Numbered from the stretch's first letter, positions 11,915-24,215 are shown. The stretch is DNA of 64,000 nt from Tetracentron sinense (GCA_015143295.1 CM026557.1:22539760-22603759); one strand, 5' to 3'. The notes: generated from the letters alone by a model not told the origin. Translations and numbers: made by a program.

Positions 11915-13173
11915 TTGATAATCTAAAGTATTGTTTGACCGAGGATTTGTCACTTTTCACTCATGACTTGAAAAATAATACATGATGTAGTGATATATTG
12001 TTGGCCAATAAACTTTGGAAATTCAATCTCGTGAGCCTAAGTCTTTTATCATGATGTTTATGGGACACGTGATAGATCAACTAAGGTACCAGGTTGATAA
12101 TCTAAGGGTTATTGAGTCATGATTCATCACTCTTCACTAACAATATGACCTAAGCACAAACATGAAAAGATCACGATCATAAGTAAAAATATAAGTACTA
12201 CACAAACCTCACTGCATGATTGAGTTTTGCACTTGATTGGAACCAACAAGTCTAAGATCAAGGCATGCGTGCCAAGTCAAGTAATCATAAGTGAATCTGA
12301 GAGCACCGGAAAAAGTACAAAGGTTGGTATACGAGAAGTAAAGTACTCTTTCACCTATATAGTGAAGAGTTATTTTAAGTTACTACACATGTTGACAATG
12401 TTTATATGAAAGCAAGATAATGTGACTAATGAAAGGAAAGAAGATAAAAATGACTCATGAAAGGAAATAATGAAATAAGAAAAAAAATAATGATTCATGA
12501 AAGAAAGAAAAAAAGCAAGGTACTATAAAAAAGAAAAGAACAAGATAAGATAAGAAAATAAAAATGATGAAATAATTATAACGCTTCTGCACTCTGACTT
12601 ATGTATATTTTATTGTCTAAAGATCATAATGAACATGCTCATATGATTAATGTTATGAAATGCTATTATGAACCTGCTCATATGATTAATGTTATGAAAT
12701 GTTATGATGAACTTGCTCATATCGATAAATGTGTATCCATGATGAATATACCACATTGATGTTCTGATATTGCTAGTTGGGATTTCATATACGCCGAGCC
12801 GCTTGTTGCCCAGCCGATATGTTTTTACATGTTGACAGGTTTAGGTTCTGGGATAGCAGCGGGGCCATGGTGAGAGGAGGAGTACAACAAAGACGAAGAG
12901 GGAGACCTTCCCGATGATTGCTTTCCGTATTATTATGTTCTGAGACTTTCATTTAATCAAATGTTGTAATAGATGTTGAAGAACCATGCTTAGTTGATGT
13001 TGACTACAAACTCAATTGTAGATAGACTTGTCATACTAGTTAATTGTTATTTAAGTGAAATTTTCAAGTTCATATTTTAGTATTGTCTTGCTTATTTAAG
13101 GCTAATTCAGGATAAGCAATGTAATGGGTCCGAAGCTCTATCTTTAGCCTAGATGAGATTTTGGAGCGTTACA
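11915..13173 (+). mobile_element. Partial LTR of a second, different element
   Basis: The segment ends GGAGCGTTACA, typical of many plant Ty3 LTR 3' ends, and has an R/U5-like stretch near 12780-12915. It does not match the 7651-9866 LTR, so it comes from another element. Two related blocks near 11905-11965 and 12083-12145 (sharing GATAATCTAA and TCACT motifs) hint at an internal direct repeat. An A-rich stretch (12420-12560) separates the halves. No matching TG start is evident. Confidence 0.4.
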
Positions 13174-15844
13174 GTTTTGTATGAAAAGAACTCTAATTTA
13201 TAAAAGACTATTTGGTAAAACACAAACCAGAGCTTAATAGAAGAGCAGTTGTTGTTAATTTTTAAAATATTATTTTGTCATTTTATTAGATGGTGAACAA
13301 CTATCATGACCATTCTCGATCATGTGAGGTCAATGTAATCTATATTGTGGACTTGAATTCTATTTAAACAAAATTGACATCAATAACTTTTTATCAATCA
13401 AAAAATGATTGTTTACATAGTTCACATGGTTGAATGCTCTTTAAAAACTGACGTTGTCATTGAGCCTTTCTCATTGTTTGGCATATATAGCATCTACCTT
13501 AACTACTATGACATCACTCAATTTTCTCAAATAACCATTGTATCACCATGAATAAAAAAAATTCTGCATGACACGTATATCTATTTGTGTGCATGCAATA
13601 CAAATTAGTAGACATGTTCACTGAGATAAAATCTATTAAAACCAAGGACCTCAAAAAGAAATACTAGTTTCATACTTAGAGAAAATTAAATCCCAATTCA
13701 AATTTCAGATTTCTTAAACAGAAATTTTGAGAAAACTAAGCGTCTAACTAATTTGATTAGATTTATCATGGTGAAAGGTTTGTGGATTAGTTTAATTTGT
13801 GGTCTCTTCTCACTACACACCAAATGGGACAAAATGGAGCTCTATGAAAATATTGATAACTAAAACCCGGGACAAAACAACTGCAAGATTGACAAACAGA
13901 GGTATTGAATAACACCAGAGTGCAAGGGAAAGCTACAAGCTTATCACTAAAGCTATTGAAATATGGAAGCTTATACCAATTAATCATTTAATTTACATCC
14001 TACACCAGTTTGGGGACTGAATGATTTGCAACTTTGTGTGACGACGAATGGTGTCAAACAATTTCAATGAGCACTTTGTGAAATATTAAGCCATGGAGAT
14101 AACGTCAAATAAATTATCACAAAGGGTCCAAGTGATAATGACCCAGTTGCCTCGCTTCTAGCAGAACAGAAAAGAAAAAAAAAATACTTGGAAGTTCATA
14201 TATATGAACACAATGAAAAACACAAAACTATTCAGTTGAAGGAGAATCAAATTTCATGTAAACAATATATCGAACAAGTGGCGCGCACTGTAACACTACA
14301 AATCAAATAATTTTTTTTTTAAAATCTACCTTTCCAAATCTAATAATAATAATAAAACTACCTTAGGGAACCAAAATTTTAGAACAAACAAATTATCACC
14401 GTCCCCAGTCCCACCAACCCATTAGAGAAATTTGTGGAGGGGGAGTGCTAGCCTTAACTTGGAACCTTATTTTTCTTGATTGTCTTCTTCCCTCGTATAA
14501 ATTTGGGGTTTGTTCATCCAAGAGATGGCCCTCCGTTTGTGTGTTCTAGGCGAATGCTTTAGTTTTATGATGCATAAGGAATGGAAGGAGAAGATCTTAT
14601 AAAAAAAATAATGAAAAATATCTAAAGAAGACAACCTTCACCAATGAGAATGTCAGAGTGAGAACAAAACAGGGCTTGTATCTTCATGCCTTCAATTTTG
14701 ATCTCTATTGTATTGGGGGTACTGTGAACATCACAAAAAACGTGGGAAAAAAAAAACACCGGAAATAATGTAAAAGGGTCTACCACATAGGAGGTTTTGC
14801 CTCTAATTGAAAAAACACCGATATCGTTGAATAATTGAATGAGAGGTAAAGCCTCTTATATCTAAAGTTAAATTAGATAGTAGAGTTTGAACCAAACAAC
14901 CTGTTTTTTAAAAACCTTAAATTTATTTAGACTTTAGACAATAAAGTCTATTTTTTAGACTTGCCAAATGCTACCTGTATAATTTTTGAAATTACCAAAT
15001 GACCATGATCTAAAACGTTGAACTGCATGGTAATTTCATCAAATAAATCTTCATATAAATGCCCTAATTCAAAAATAAGAAAATGCTAGCCCTAACCACA
15101 TCAACTACTAATTTCCCCTTAAATAGAAAATTCAAACACATTTTGGATGTGGAGCCTATCAAAAAACAATTCTATACTTGATTGAGGATAATTAATGGTT
15201 GACGTGATTAATGCTAGCACTTCCCTTGAAAAATAACCCTAATCTACCTTATAGTTTTCCCATTGATTATCTTTTTATTAACAAAGGTTTGTTGCTTTCC
15301 CTTATTATTGAAACCGAAGAAGAACCAAGGAATTGGTTGAAACGTTCCCCCCTTAGCCAACCTTCTCTCCACAGTTCTCTCTATTAGCAAGTTTCAGTTC
15401 TATTTCTTTTGTACTCTATGTACATTATCAAATTTGGACTTGAGATCCAATTAAACTCTCAATTTAGGCTGATTTGATTTAGGAATTGAAAGAATTCTCA
15501 TTTTATTATGAGGTGAATGAAAGTCAACCAAAGATCTATTCTTCGATATATAAAAAATGTAGAGGTGGGACCAAGTGGTCCTATTTGGCTTGGCGTTCAA
15601 ATCCCAAATTTCGAGTCATGCTATCGATGTTCACTACCATGGCTTTGATCTAAGTCACCGGACGATGGGTTAATTTTTTATTTTTCCTTCGTGTTTTTTC
15701 TTTTTGTTTTATTTATTTTTGTTGGATTTTTTCTATAATCATGGTCATGGTTTGATTAATTTTGGAAGTCTTCTCTTTTGAAGCATAAATGAGTGTTTAA
15801 TTAGCTAATTTTGAAGCTTATTGTGATTACTATTCTCTTTTACT
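13174..15844. other. Intergenic DNA, nothing recognised
   Basis: AT-rich DNA with stops in all frames. I see no domain, RNA gene or element with both ends defined. Confidence 0.4.
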
Positions 15845-15846
15845 TA

Positions 15847-16949
15847 AGGGTGCTGCTATGAGCACACCAATATTTACTGATTAGACATGAAATTTAAAAT
15901 TACTTCTACACACTATACACCGTCGTCTTTCTCTTTCATCTCTAGTTGAAAATGTCAGTAACCCTAGTAGTGATTTGGAGATTGATGGATTATAATGTGA
16001 TTTAGAGAGATATGTAGAGAAATCTCAAGAGATATAAAAAGAAATTTGAAGAGAAATCAAACCCAAATATTTAGCACTAACCACCTAAATCATATTCTTT
16101 GTGTGATATGAAATCGACCTCCATAGTCATAACACAACTAATTTTTTTTTTATATCATTAGTAAGTAATGCTAACAAATATATTGATGGAGAAAATCATC
16201 TTTCTCTTCTTTGTATGTGCGCGTGTCCTCCCATCTCTCTCCCTGAACAAACTTCACCCTCTGCAATTCTGCATTGCTGTTGTTCTAGTACTTTAATGGC
16301 TATTGAACTAGAAAAGATAAGGAGAATGAGGACAAATATGAATGCTTGCTTGTTTATATGATATTCTCATCAAGCTTTTTTTTAAAGGGTGCAAATCCTC
16401 TCCAGTTATAACCGGATGTGGCACATCCGGTTATAACCCCTAGAGGTCGCCACGTGTCTCCTTTGACACCCCTTAACCGTGGGTAAGGTTCACCCACCCC
16501 TAGGGTTCACCCACCTATTTTTGGTTTTTTTTTTAAAATATTAATTCTATTTTTAAAATTAAAAAAAATGTTTTTTTAAAAACATATTTTTAATTCTATT
16601 TCATTTGGTTTTTTTAATATTAAAAAAACTTTAAAAACATATTTTTAATTTTAAAAATAGAATTAATATTTTTAAAAAAAAACCAAAAATAGGTGGGTGA
16701 ACCCTAGGGGTGGGTGAACCTTACCCACGGTTAAGAGGTGTCAAAGGAGACACGTGGCGACCTCTAGGGGTTATAACCGGATGTGCCACATCCGGTTATA
16801 ACTGGAGAGGATTTGCCACCTTTTTTAAAAAGTATTATGGACAAACAGTTTGGGGGTGTCGGCATTTTTGGCCATAGATGAGAGAGAAAGAAGATTGTGA
16901 GTGGTGTGTAGAAGTAATTTTAAGTTTGGTGTGTTCTTAGCAACACCCT
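15847..16949. mobile_element. TA-flanked inverted-repeat element (MITE) hosting another MITE
   Basis: The left end starts AGGGTGCTGCTATGAGCACA and the right end, read in reverse complement, starts AGGGTGTTGCTAAGAACACA. Similarity continues inward for about 100 bases (ATTACTTCTACACACTA against ATTACTTCTACACACCA). TA dinucleotides flank both ends (15845-15846, 16950-16951). A separate foldback element (16387-16820) sits inside. No transposase is visible, so it is non-autonomous; superfamily uncertain, with the TA target making Tc1/mariner-like possible. Confidence 0.65.
16387..16820. mobile_element. Mutator-type foldback MITE with 9-bp target duplication
   Basis: Arms of about 195 bases are nearly perfect inverted copies. 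Both ends are flanked by TTTTTTAAA (16378-16386 and 16821-16829), a 9-bp target duplication typical of Mutator-like elements. Just inside each end is a perfect hairpin: TTATAACCGGATGTG, one base, then its reverse complement (16406-16436 and 16771-16801). The centre is A/T-rich, and there is no coding capacity. The near-identity of the arms suggests fairly recent formation, inside the older 15847-16949 element. Confidence 0.85.
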
Positions 16950-17508
16950 TATTTAATCTAGGGTCTGCTAGGCTCAGAACACTACTAATGAAACACGAAT
17001 ACCTAATAAAATGTTAGTTAAATAAAACTTCTAAAAAAAGACATGAATATCCTTTATCATCTTCCTTTTGTCTCCCATAAAAAAAATCAATAACACAATA
17101 GGGTTATTACTACACAACGTTACTATTCAATAATGTTTAGAGAAAAAAATTTAAAAGGTCTGAATAATGGCGTTGGACAACCTGGTTTCCCTTTGTTCAC
17201 TGCTCCTCTCATCCTCATTGCTCTTGTTGTCGAAAATTCCTACCCCAAAATCCTGCTCCGACATAAGTTTCTCTTTGCCTATGCTTCATCTGAATGTTCC
17301 CTTATAGTGGGATTGAGCCATCACACAACTTTGAAATCTAGGTTTGATTAGAGATATTTGAATGTTTCCGGTTCCAAAGTGACAATCCACCCCAGAAAAA
17401 TTCTCAGGGACAACACGAATCACCAAGGGCGCTCGATCTCTTGTTTGTAAACTTCACATAAGGCAATTGCAATTGCACATGCCATGCAATCATCTGAATT
17501 GACATTAA

Positions 17509-17655
17509 TGCTCCGTTTGTTTTGATGTAAAATAGGGGAAAACAAATGAAATCCATAGAAAATGTCAATTATCCTATAGAAAATACACGCGGAAAATGAC
17601 ATTTTCCGTGGAATTCTTTTGTTTTCCTCTATTTTCCATCAAAACAAACGGAGCA
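17509..17655. mobile_element. Tourist-like (PIF/Harbinger) MITE
   Basis: A 147-bp element starts TGCTCCGTTTGTTTTGATG, ends with its inverted copy (CATCAAAACAAACGGAGCA), and is flanked by TAA on both sides (17506-17508, 17656-17658). The TAA target and short length fit Tourist-like MITEs. The inverted repeats extend about 35 bases with few mismatches. Confidence 0.85.
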
Positions 17656-17658
17656 TAA

Positions 17659-20074
17659 AATCAACAAAAATACAAAAAGAAAAATCCCTCAAATGACTCT
17701 CTCAAGAAAATTGAAAACCATAAATAACCACAATCGAACTTCAAAAATCAAACTTCAACCTTCCAATCAGGAAATTAAAATCTCCTACTATTTAAAACTC
17801 CAAATTCACATCGAAATCTTTGCAATAGTCAATCCACACTTCTTGAAATGGATAATTTTTCACGCATTGATGAACCAAATTACAACAATTTTTTTTGTCA
17901 ATAGCCATGTTTTATTGCAGGTTATTTTATTAGAGATGAAGGAAGAAAATAATAGCATTCTTGTCTTTTTAATTTTTTTTGTTATAAAATCAATATTTTT
18001 TTTATGTATTGGTGTTTCATCAGTAAATAACACCCTTAATCTATTTACATTTTTCTTGAAATTTTGATTTGCTGATTATTTTATAAATATATGTTTTTGA
18101 TAGATTATGACAGGATGTAGAAAATAGGGTTTACTTAATCAAAAAGATTTTAAAGATAAATAGTCAGTTGCTTTTCTTCTTCTTAATTTTCATTACTCCT
18201 TTATCACTTTTAGGTTGAAATTCAGTTCTTTGTATTCTTAATTTCTTCTAATATAAGTCTTATTTTTTATTGAAATTTTTTTATAAGCAAGTTAAACTTG
18301 ATTGGATGGTAACTAAAAATGAATCTCTACAATTTTCTTGTTAGTTCTAATCCTAAATAATGAATCATTGTAATTGTAAGTTTGTTACTTGTTAGTTCCG
18401 CTCTCTTTTTTTCCATGTTATTAATTCTGATATCTAATTTTTTTGAATGTATGTGTTAAAGCATTTGATTGAGCTTTATATTTTGATTTTGTTATTTCAT
18501 TTAAGCCCAAATTCGGCCTAAACCCGACCCAGTTCGTGTTAGGGTTGTGTTGGAGCTTTACTTGTACAAACCCTATTAAGCTTGGGCTGAGCATAGGCTG
18601 AAAATGTTATTTGACGAGTCTAGGCTTGGACAGCCTCTAGCTCAGCCCAAGCTTGGCCCATTGACAACACTAACAGGGGGTGCAATTTGAGTTAGGTTTG
18701 GGCCAACTTAACCAGAACACAATCCCATCAATGGGCAGGTTTGGGATGAATAATTCTGATTTTGTCTTGAGCTTGGGTTGAAAAATCTTAATCCGAGGGT
18801 TGGGGTGGGGTTAAGGCCTTGACCAAAATCGAGGCAATCCGAGCCCGACCATAAAATTAATTTCAATGATTATTGTAGTTTGGGTAGTATATGCGTTGCA
18901 CATAGGTAACCTTGCTTATGTGACATGTGTTTGAGTAACATGTAGCACTCCTTTGGGCTCACAAAAAAATCTAATGTAAGTGTTCTCCTTTCATTAAAAT
19001 TAACAAAAAAATTATCCAATCAGAGTAGTTTAGGCCGTTAAACTGGATGTGGAAACTATAGCCTAAGTTGGGTTGTATTAACCATAGGGTTAATGCAGAC
19101 CACCTAATGGTGAACATTTCTAACGTCCAAAAAAAATCCGTTTAACATTTTGAACTAGAGTGATTATTTGTTATGTGTTAGGGAAGGGAGACCACATTAT
19201 TTTTTTAGAGAGATACGAGAACTTGTGAAAAAAATGGATCAATGTAGAAAAATAACGTGGAAAGATCACTACGAAAGGGTTGAAGCAGCTTCCAAAGACA
19301 TTTCGAGAAACATTGGGCTTTAATAGCGACAAAGGCCAAGGATGTCATATCATGCAAATAGTAACCAAAGCCCTAATTTAACATAATCAATTTCTTTCAC
19401 GCTTTTGGAGAATGTGCGGAAATAGCGACATTCTCAATATGGAACGGACCCCACTTGGATTGCTAGGATAATTAATTTCTTTAGATTTATTTAATAAGAG
19501 TTTTCGAAGAGTATAAGTTGTTGATAGTTGTTGTTGTTTTTTATTTTTCCATCTATTAGAGTCCTAAATTAACTAGGAAAGGCCTTTTTCATGTTTTTTT
19601 TTTTTTTTTTCAAATCCTTGTGTCCTTGTGTCTTGGAGTGAATTATAGAATTACTAGCAAAAACACCCCGTGCATCGACAAAAAATAAAATAAAACTGAA
19701 AAATGAAAATTGAATTAAAAGAAATTCTCTAATACACTTTATTAATAATGTTGATGATGGTTATTGAAAAGCTTGACTTGTGAAATTTTGAATTTAAGAA
19801 CGTTGTTCATAATTCAATAAAATAATGACACGTGGCTTAAAGGACGTTCTAACATATTACACATACTAAAATCCTTTTTGAGAATTGGTTTAACAGAATT
19901 CCATGTTTATCTGATAAATGATGATTCTAGTCATTAATGATCAATGATTTTAAGCTCTTATGCTTTTAGTTCATAAAAAGGATTTTTTGCTCATTAATGA
20001 CAATTTTACCCTAATGTCACTGATGAAAGATGAAACTATTGCGCTTTTAACGCTATAAACACAGATTCAAGTCC
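17659..20074. other. Intergenic DNA, no gene recognised
   Basis: AT-rich. The stretch 18505-18690 contains GGGCTGAGC and AGCCCAAGC blocks of the kind found in several plant non-autonomous repeats, without clear ends. A T-run lies near 19594-19610. Confidence 0.35.
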
Positions 20075-20255
20075 TAACGCCTTTGGATATTGTTTCAGGC
20101 TCTAACGCCTTTGGATATTGTTTCAAGCTCTAACGCCTTTGGATATTATTTCAGGCTCTAACGCCTTTGGATACTATTTCGAGCTCTAACGCCTTTGGAT
20201 GCTGTTTCAGGCTTTAATGCCTTTGATGTTGATTCAGGCTTCGACGCCTTCGGAT
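20075..20255 (+). repeat. 28-bp tandem array, six to seven copies
   Basis: Units begin TAACGCCTTTGGATATTGTT at 20075, 20103, 20131, 20159, 20187 and 20215 (exact 28-bp spacing), with a more diverged copy after that. The array lies in front of the 53-bp array and belongs to the same LTR-like block. Confidence 0.9.
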
Positions 20256-20279
20256 ATTCTATATGACTTCAGTACCTCG

Positions 20280-21640
20280 CTCTGGCTTTCAACGCCTTTC
20301 TCATGATGATGGGTGTGGTATGGATTTGTACCCTCCTTGTATGCCTTTCTGATGACTTCTGCCAAAAAGAAGATTTGTTTTGTCAGGAGTAAACGGTATG
20401 GATTGGTACCTCCCCGTGGGAATGAGTGTGGCTGTTTCCCCTCATTACCTATTCCAATGAAGCATGGATTACTTCCTGGGCTGACAGTCAGGGAGAAAGC
20501 ATTGAGGATGGATTTTTCCTCAGTTTCTCTTAAGGCCTGAGGGAAGGGTGTCTTCGTCCAACACCTACGATTTCCCTATTGGACCTGAGCTACGGGAAGG
20601 GTGTCTTCGTCCAACACCTACGATTTCCCTATTGGACCTGAGCTACGGGAAGGGTGTCTTCGTCCAACACCTACGATTTCCCTATTGGACCTGAGATGCG
20701 GGAAGGGTGTCTTCGTCCAACACCTACGATTTCCCTATTGGACCTGAGCTACGGGAAGGGTGTCTTCGTCCAACACCTACGATTTCCCTATTGGACCTGA
20801 GCTACGGGAAGGGTGTCTTCGTCCAACACCTACGATTTCCCTACTGGACCTGAGATACGGGAAGGGTGTCTTCGTCCAACACCTACGATTTCCCTATAGG
20901 ACTTGAGATGATTATTATCATCGTTATTATTATTATTACTATCATGATTATTACTCTAGAGGAGTGTTGCTGTCTGAACACTAATATATTACCTCAGTAG
21001 GACAGTACACCATGAAAGCGTATGACCCGCTTTCACGATGTAGTTACCAATTGCTTTTGGGGGAGGATGATGAGTTGTGGTTTGGAGGGCTTAGATAGAA
21101 TTTGTTAAAAGATGGATATTGTGAATACCGCTTTTAACCTTTGAAGAATATATCTGAAAGATTTGGTCATAAAAGCTTAAAGGAGGTATGGTGACAAAAC
21201 GTCTTTGTCTTGATAGAATCCAATATTTTCTCTCTAAAAGTCAGTTACAAAAAACGGTTATGACAGCTGTACAAGTTGGTTACAATTTTGATAATCACCT
21301 ATAAATAGAGGTGACCCCTCCTTGATAGAAAGAGAGAGATTTTTTTCAAATTCCCAGAAGATTTTCCAAAAACAATCAGATTTCCAAACAGAATTTACAG
21401 AGAGAGAAAGTAGAGGATTCATCAAGAAAAACATTCTGTCACTACTTTTCTTCATTGTTCTTTCTTCTCTCCCTCTGAATCATTTCCTTCTTTTTCCCCT
21501 TTTTCTTCTTGTGTTCTCTGATCATTTCTCCCAAAAATAACTCAATTTAGAACGGTCTGGATATCGGATTTAGGCTAGATTGAAGTTGCAGTAAACCCCA
21601 TTTCTTCAAGAATCAAAACACCCCTCTACAAATAACACAG
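20280..21640 (+). mobile_element. LTR-like block, relative of 3929-4930
   Basis: It shares ordered blocks with 3929-4930 (the TATGACCCGC region, TTTTAACCTTTGAAG, GGTCATAA, and a CT-rich leader around TTCTTCATTGTTC). It also carries the 53-bp array that the other copy lacks. No gag, pol or second terminal copy was found beside it, so it may be a solo LTR or a truncated fossil. Family unassigned. Confidence 0.4.
20541..20911 (+). repeat. 53-bp tandem array, seven copies
   Basis: Copies start with GGGAAGGGTGTCTTCGTCC at 20541, 20594, 20647, 20700, 20753, 20806 and 20859, exactly 53 bp apart and nearly identical. Each unit contains GGTGT and ACACC around TCTTCGTCCA, so every unit could form a small hairpin. 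The uniformity implies recent expansion. Confidence 0.95.
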
Positions 21641-22828
21641 ATTTTAAAATTATATATTATAATATAAACATTATGGTATATTTTATTTTTGTATATGGAA
21701 GTAATACATACACTTGTGAGACATCATTGCACCTATAATTGTTCTCTGTTTCTAATAATCATTACTAACCTTAACTCTGTTTCTAATAATCATTACTAAC
21801 CTTAAATTAAAAGCTACAAAATTAACATCCCCATTCAAACACCTTTCTCAAACTAAATGCTAAAAAATACTCATTAATCATACACCACAAACAATTTATG
21901 TACATCTAGTGTATGCTATGAAGCATAACCAAATTTTCCATGTCCCGTAACATCTATTGTCATAATTTCAATTGAATTTACAAATTGATGATAACTATAT
22001 GATTGTAATCAAGGAAAAAATTTGATTCTAAATACCTCAGCCTTGGCCGCCACCGAGATACCCTCATATGAATCTCGCTACCCTCCCCTCATGATTGCAA
22101 CAGTACCATACCCCTTCTCTACATTCCCATCCGAACCTGCTCAACCTCAAGATGCTCGATCCTGCACCACAGATACAGGTAGACGGTTGGGATGATCCTG
22201 CACCGCACAAAACCCCTACTAAAACCTGATTTGCACAAAAAAGGGAATCAAAATTCCAATTTAAAACCAAGAGAAAATGATGAGTTTGGATTTCTTGATC
22301 CAAATAACCAAAAGAGTAAGTTTAGAATTTATGAAGATAAAGAAGAAGAAGGTAGTGCACGCACATTCTCTCACTTCCGACCCTTTAATAGGGAAGAGAG
22401 ATGAGGTTATTAGGAACTCTAGCAAAGAGTAGTGTGGTTTGAGGGTTTTGAGAGAGAAAAACATGATAGGGATAGGGATAGGGTGCCTAATCAACATGTC
22501 TCTATTTCTCTTGAATTAAGAGGTTAATACTAATCTATAAGTTTGAGATAACTCTTCACAAGAGTTGTGTTGTTTGAGGATAGAGGAAAGAGGCGAGAAG
22601 AGGTGTGTCGTTTGAGAATGAGAAGAACAAAGATGATCAATGTGACACGTGTCATAAGATGAGAACATTATAATCCTACATGGCGAAAGGAGGAGGGGAG
22701 AAAAAAGTCTGCCTTATATTTAGTTAATAGATATCCTTGGCTGTATTTGTTTGGAGGGAGAAAAGATGCATGAAATTATTTTCAAGAGAAAAACTACCAA
22801 GCCAGCCAGCCTTCAAACCAATTCCTTA
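21641..22828. other. Intergenic DNA, no gene recognised
   Basis: Mostly AT-rich. A 35-bp direct duplication lies at 21740-21805 (CTCTGTTTCTAATAATCATT twice). Nothing else is recognised. Confidence 0.35.
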
Positions 22829-22836
22829 CTTTGATG

Positions 22837-23133
22837 GAGTGTTGTTAGAACCAGATCAGGCATCGAACCGATAGAGTGCCCGCCGGTTCAACCGGTTCAA
22901 CCAGTCCGATTTGATCGTTTACTTTTTGTAAAATAAAATCTTTTTTTTTTTTTCATTTTTTTCTAATTTATCCCCAGGTCTGCCGGTTCAAACGAGTTCC
23001 CAACCGGTTCTACCGGTTTTGACCCGTTTTGGCCGTTTCTTAAAAAATACCAGCTTTGAGGGTTTTGGGAACCAGCGAGGGGGCTGAGTCCGGTTCCACC
23101 GGTTCGACCGACCGGTCGGTTCTGACAACAGCG
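22837..23133. mobile_element. hAT-type MITE rich in CCGGTT, copy 1
   Basis: Ends are GTGTTGTTAGAACC and, in inverted form, CTGTTGTCAGAACCG. CTTTGATG lies on both sides (22829-22836, 23134-23141), an 8-bp target duplication. The interior is packed with CCGGTT and AACCGG. A second copy with an independent 8-bp duplication lies at 40637-40942. No transposase is present. Confidence 0.8.
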
Positions 23134-23142
23134 CTTTGATGG

Positions 23143-24215
23143 CCATCGGGAGATCGAAAAGTTTCCTTCTTGATCAACCACCAAGCAGGATGCTGCTGGG
23201 ATTTGACCAAGCTCATGGCTTGCTTTCATCAACATGTTCTTGAGGACATTCAGAAATTACCGATTAGCTCTTGCAATGGGGCTGACAAGTTGATTTGGCA
23301 CTTTTCCCCGAATGGGTAGTTCAAGGTTTAACTCTGCATTACACCTAGCGAAGCATTTAGCTGACATTGAGAGACCCTCCTGCAGCTCTGTCTCATCCGT
23401 CTTAGTTGATGCAACCTGAACTAAGCTCTGGAAAAATCAAGTTCCTCCAAAAATCCAACTTTTCATTTAAAAAGCATGCCACGACGTCATTGCCGTTGCA
23501 TCTAATCTTCAAAAAAAGAAAGTGTTGGTGGATGAAACCTGCCCCTTGTGTCACTAAGAGCCTAAAACTACGACTCACCTATTTCTTGAATGCCCTTGCT
23601 CAAGGAGCATTTGGTTCGGATCCCAGCTGCTTGATCGCACAGCCAAGCTTGTGACAATCCAAAGAGCAGATCGCCTGGCTTCTGAATTCTGGGTTAATGT
23701 CGCTCCAAAGGATACGAAGAGCGTTTACAAATCTGAAGCTGTCCAGTTGAACCCTTCTGACCGTGGGTGGATCAAAGTAACAAGTGGAATTGTTGCTGGT
23801 GCTGGTGCTGGTGCTGGTGCAATAGCGAGAAACTAGGAAGGAGAGAGACCTTTTACGGGGGATCTGCGCGGTTATCCGAAGTGGAGGCAGTCTGTTTGAG
23901 GATCCAAATGTCTATCTCCAACAGTTGGGACAGAGTAATACTCGAATCTGATTCCAAAGAAATCATTGACTTCCCTCTCGAGTGCTTCAACTCAAATTCA
24001 TTGGGAGACTCATGTTGTGTTGGAAGACTGAAGTTGAGGAGTGGGGAGATTCAATTCAATTCTGTTTTGTCCCACGAGATGCAAACACAGTAGCTCACCA
24101 ATTAGCCCAAAGAGCTCTTAATGTAAGTATAGCTTTTGTCATTGACCTATACTATCCTTTGCTTCCACACCATGTTAATGACTCTGCAGTATATAGAGTT
24201 CCAAGCTTGACATAA
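23143..24215 (+). pseudogene. L1-type LINE relic: RVT zinc-binding and RNase H domains
   Basis: Short stretches in shifting frames read as the zinc-binding tail of plant LINE reverse transcriptase (a CP.C motif, then THLF-like and CSRSIWFGSQ around 23535-23625). They are followed by an RNase H domain: WIKVTSGIVAG near 23767, SEVEAVCLRIQMSISNSW and ILESDSKEIIDFP near 23875-23975, and FVPRDANTVAHQLAQRAL near 24067-24120. These are the last two domains of plant L1 ORF2. Several frame changes separate them, so it is dead. A GCTGGT hexamer expansion (23791-23820) encodes a Gly-Ala run in the RNase H start. Confidence 0.75.

Noticed and set aside
17693-18067. 124-codon open frame
   Set aside because: A/T-rich composition gives a Leu/Ile/Phe/Lys-heavy translation with no homology that I recognise, and there is no promoter or splice context.
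20541-20911. CRISPR-like look of the regularly spaced 53-bp repeats
   Set aside because: There are no unique spacers; the copies abut directly. It is a plain tandem array in plant DNA.
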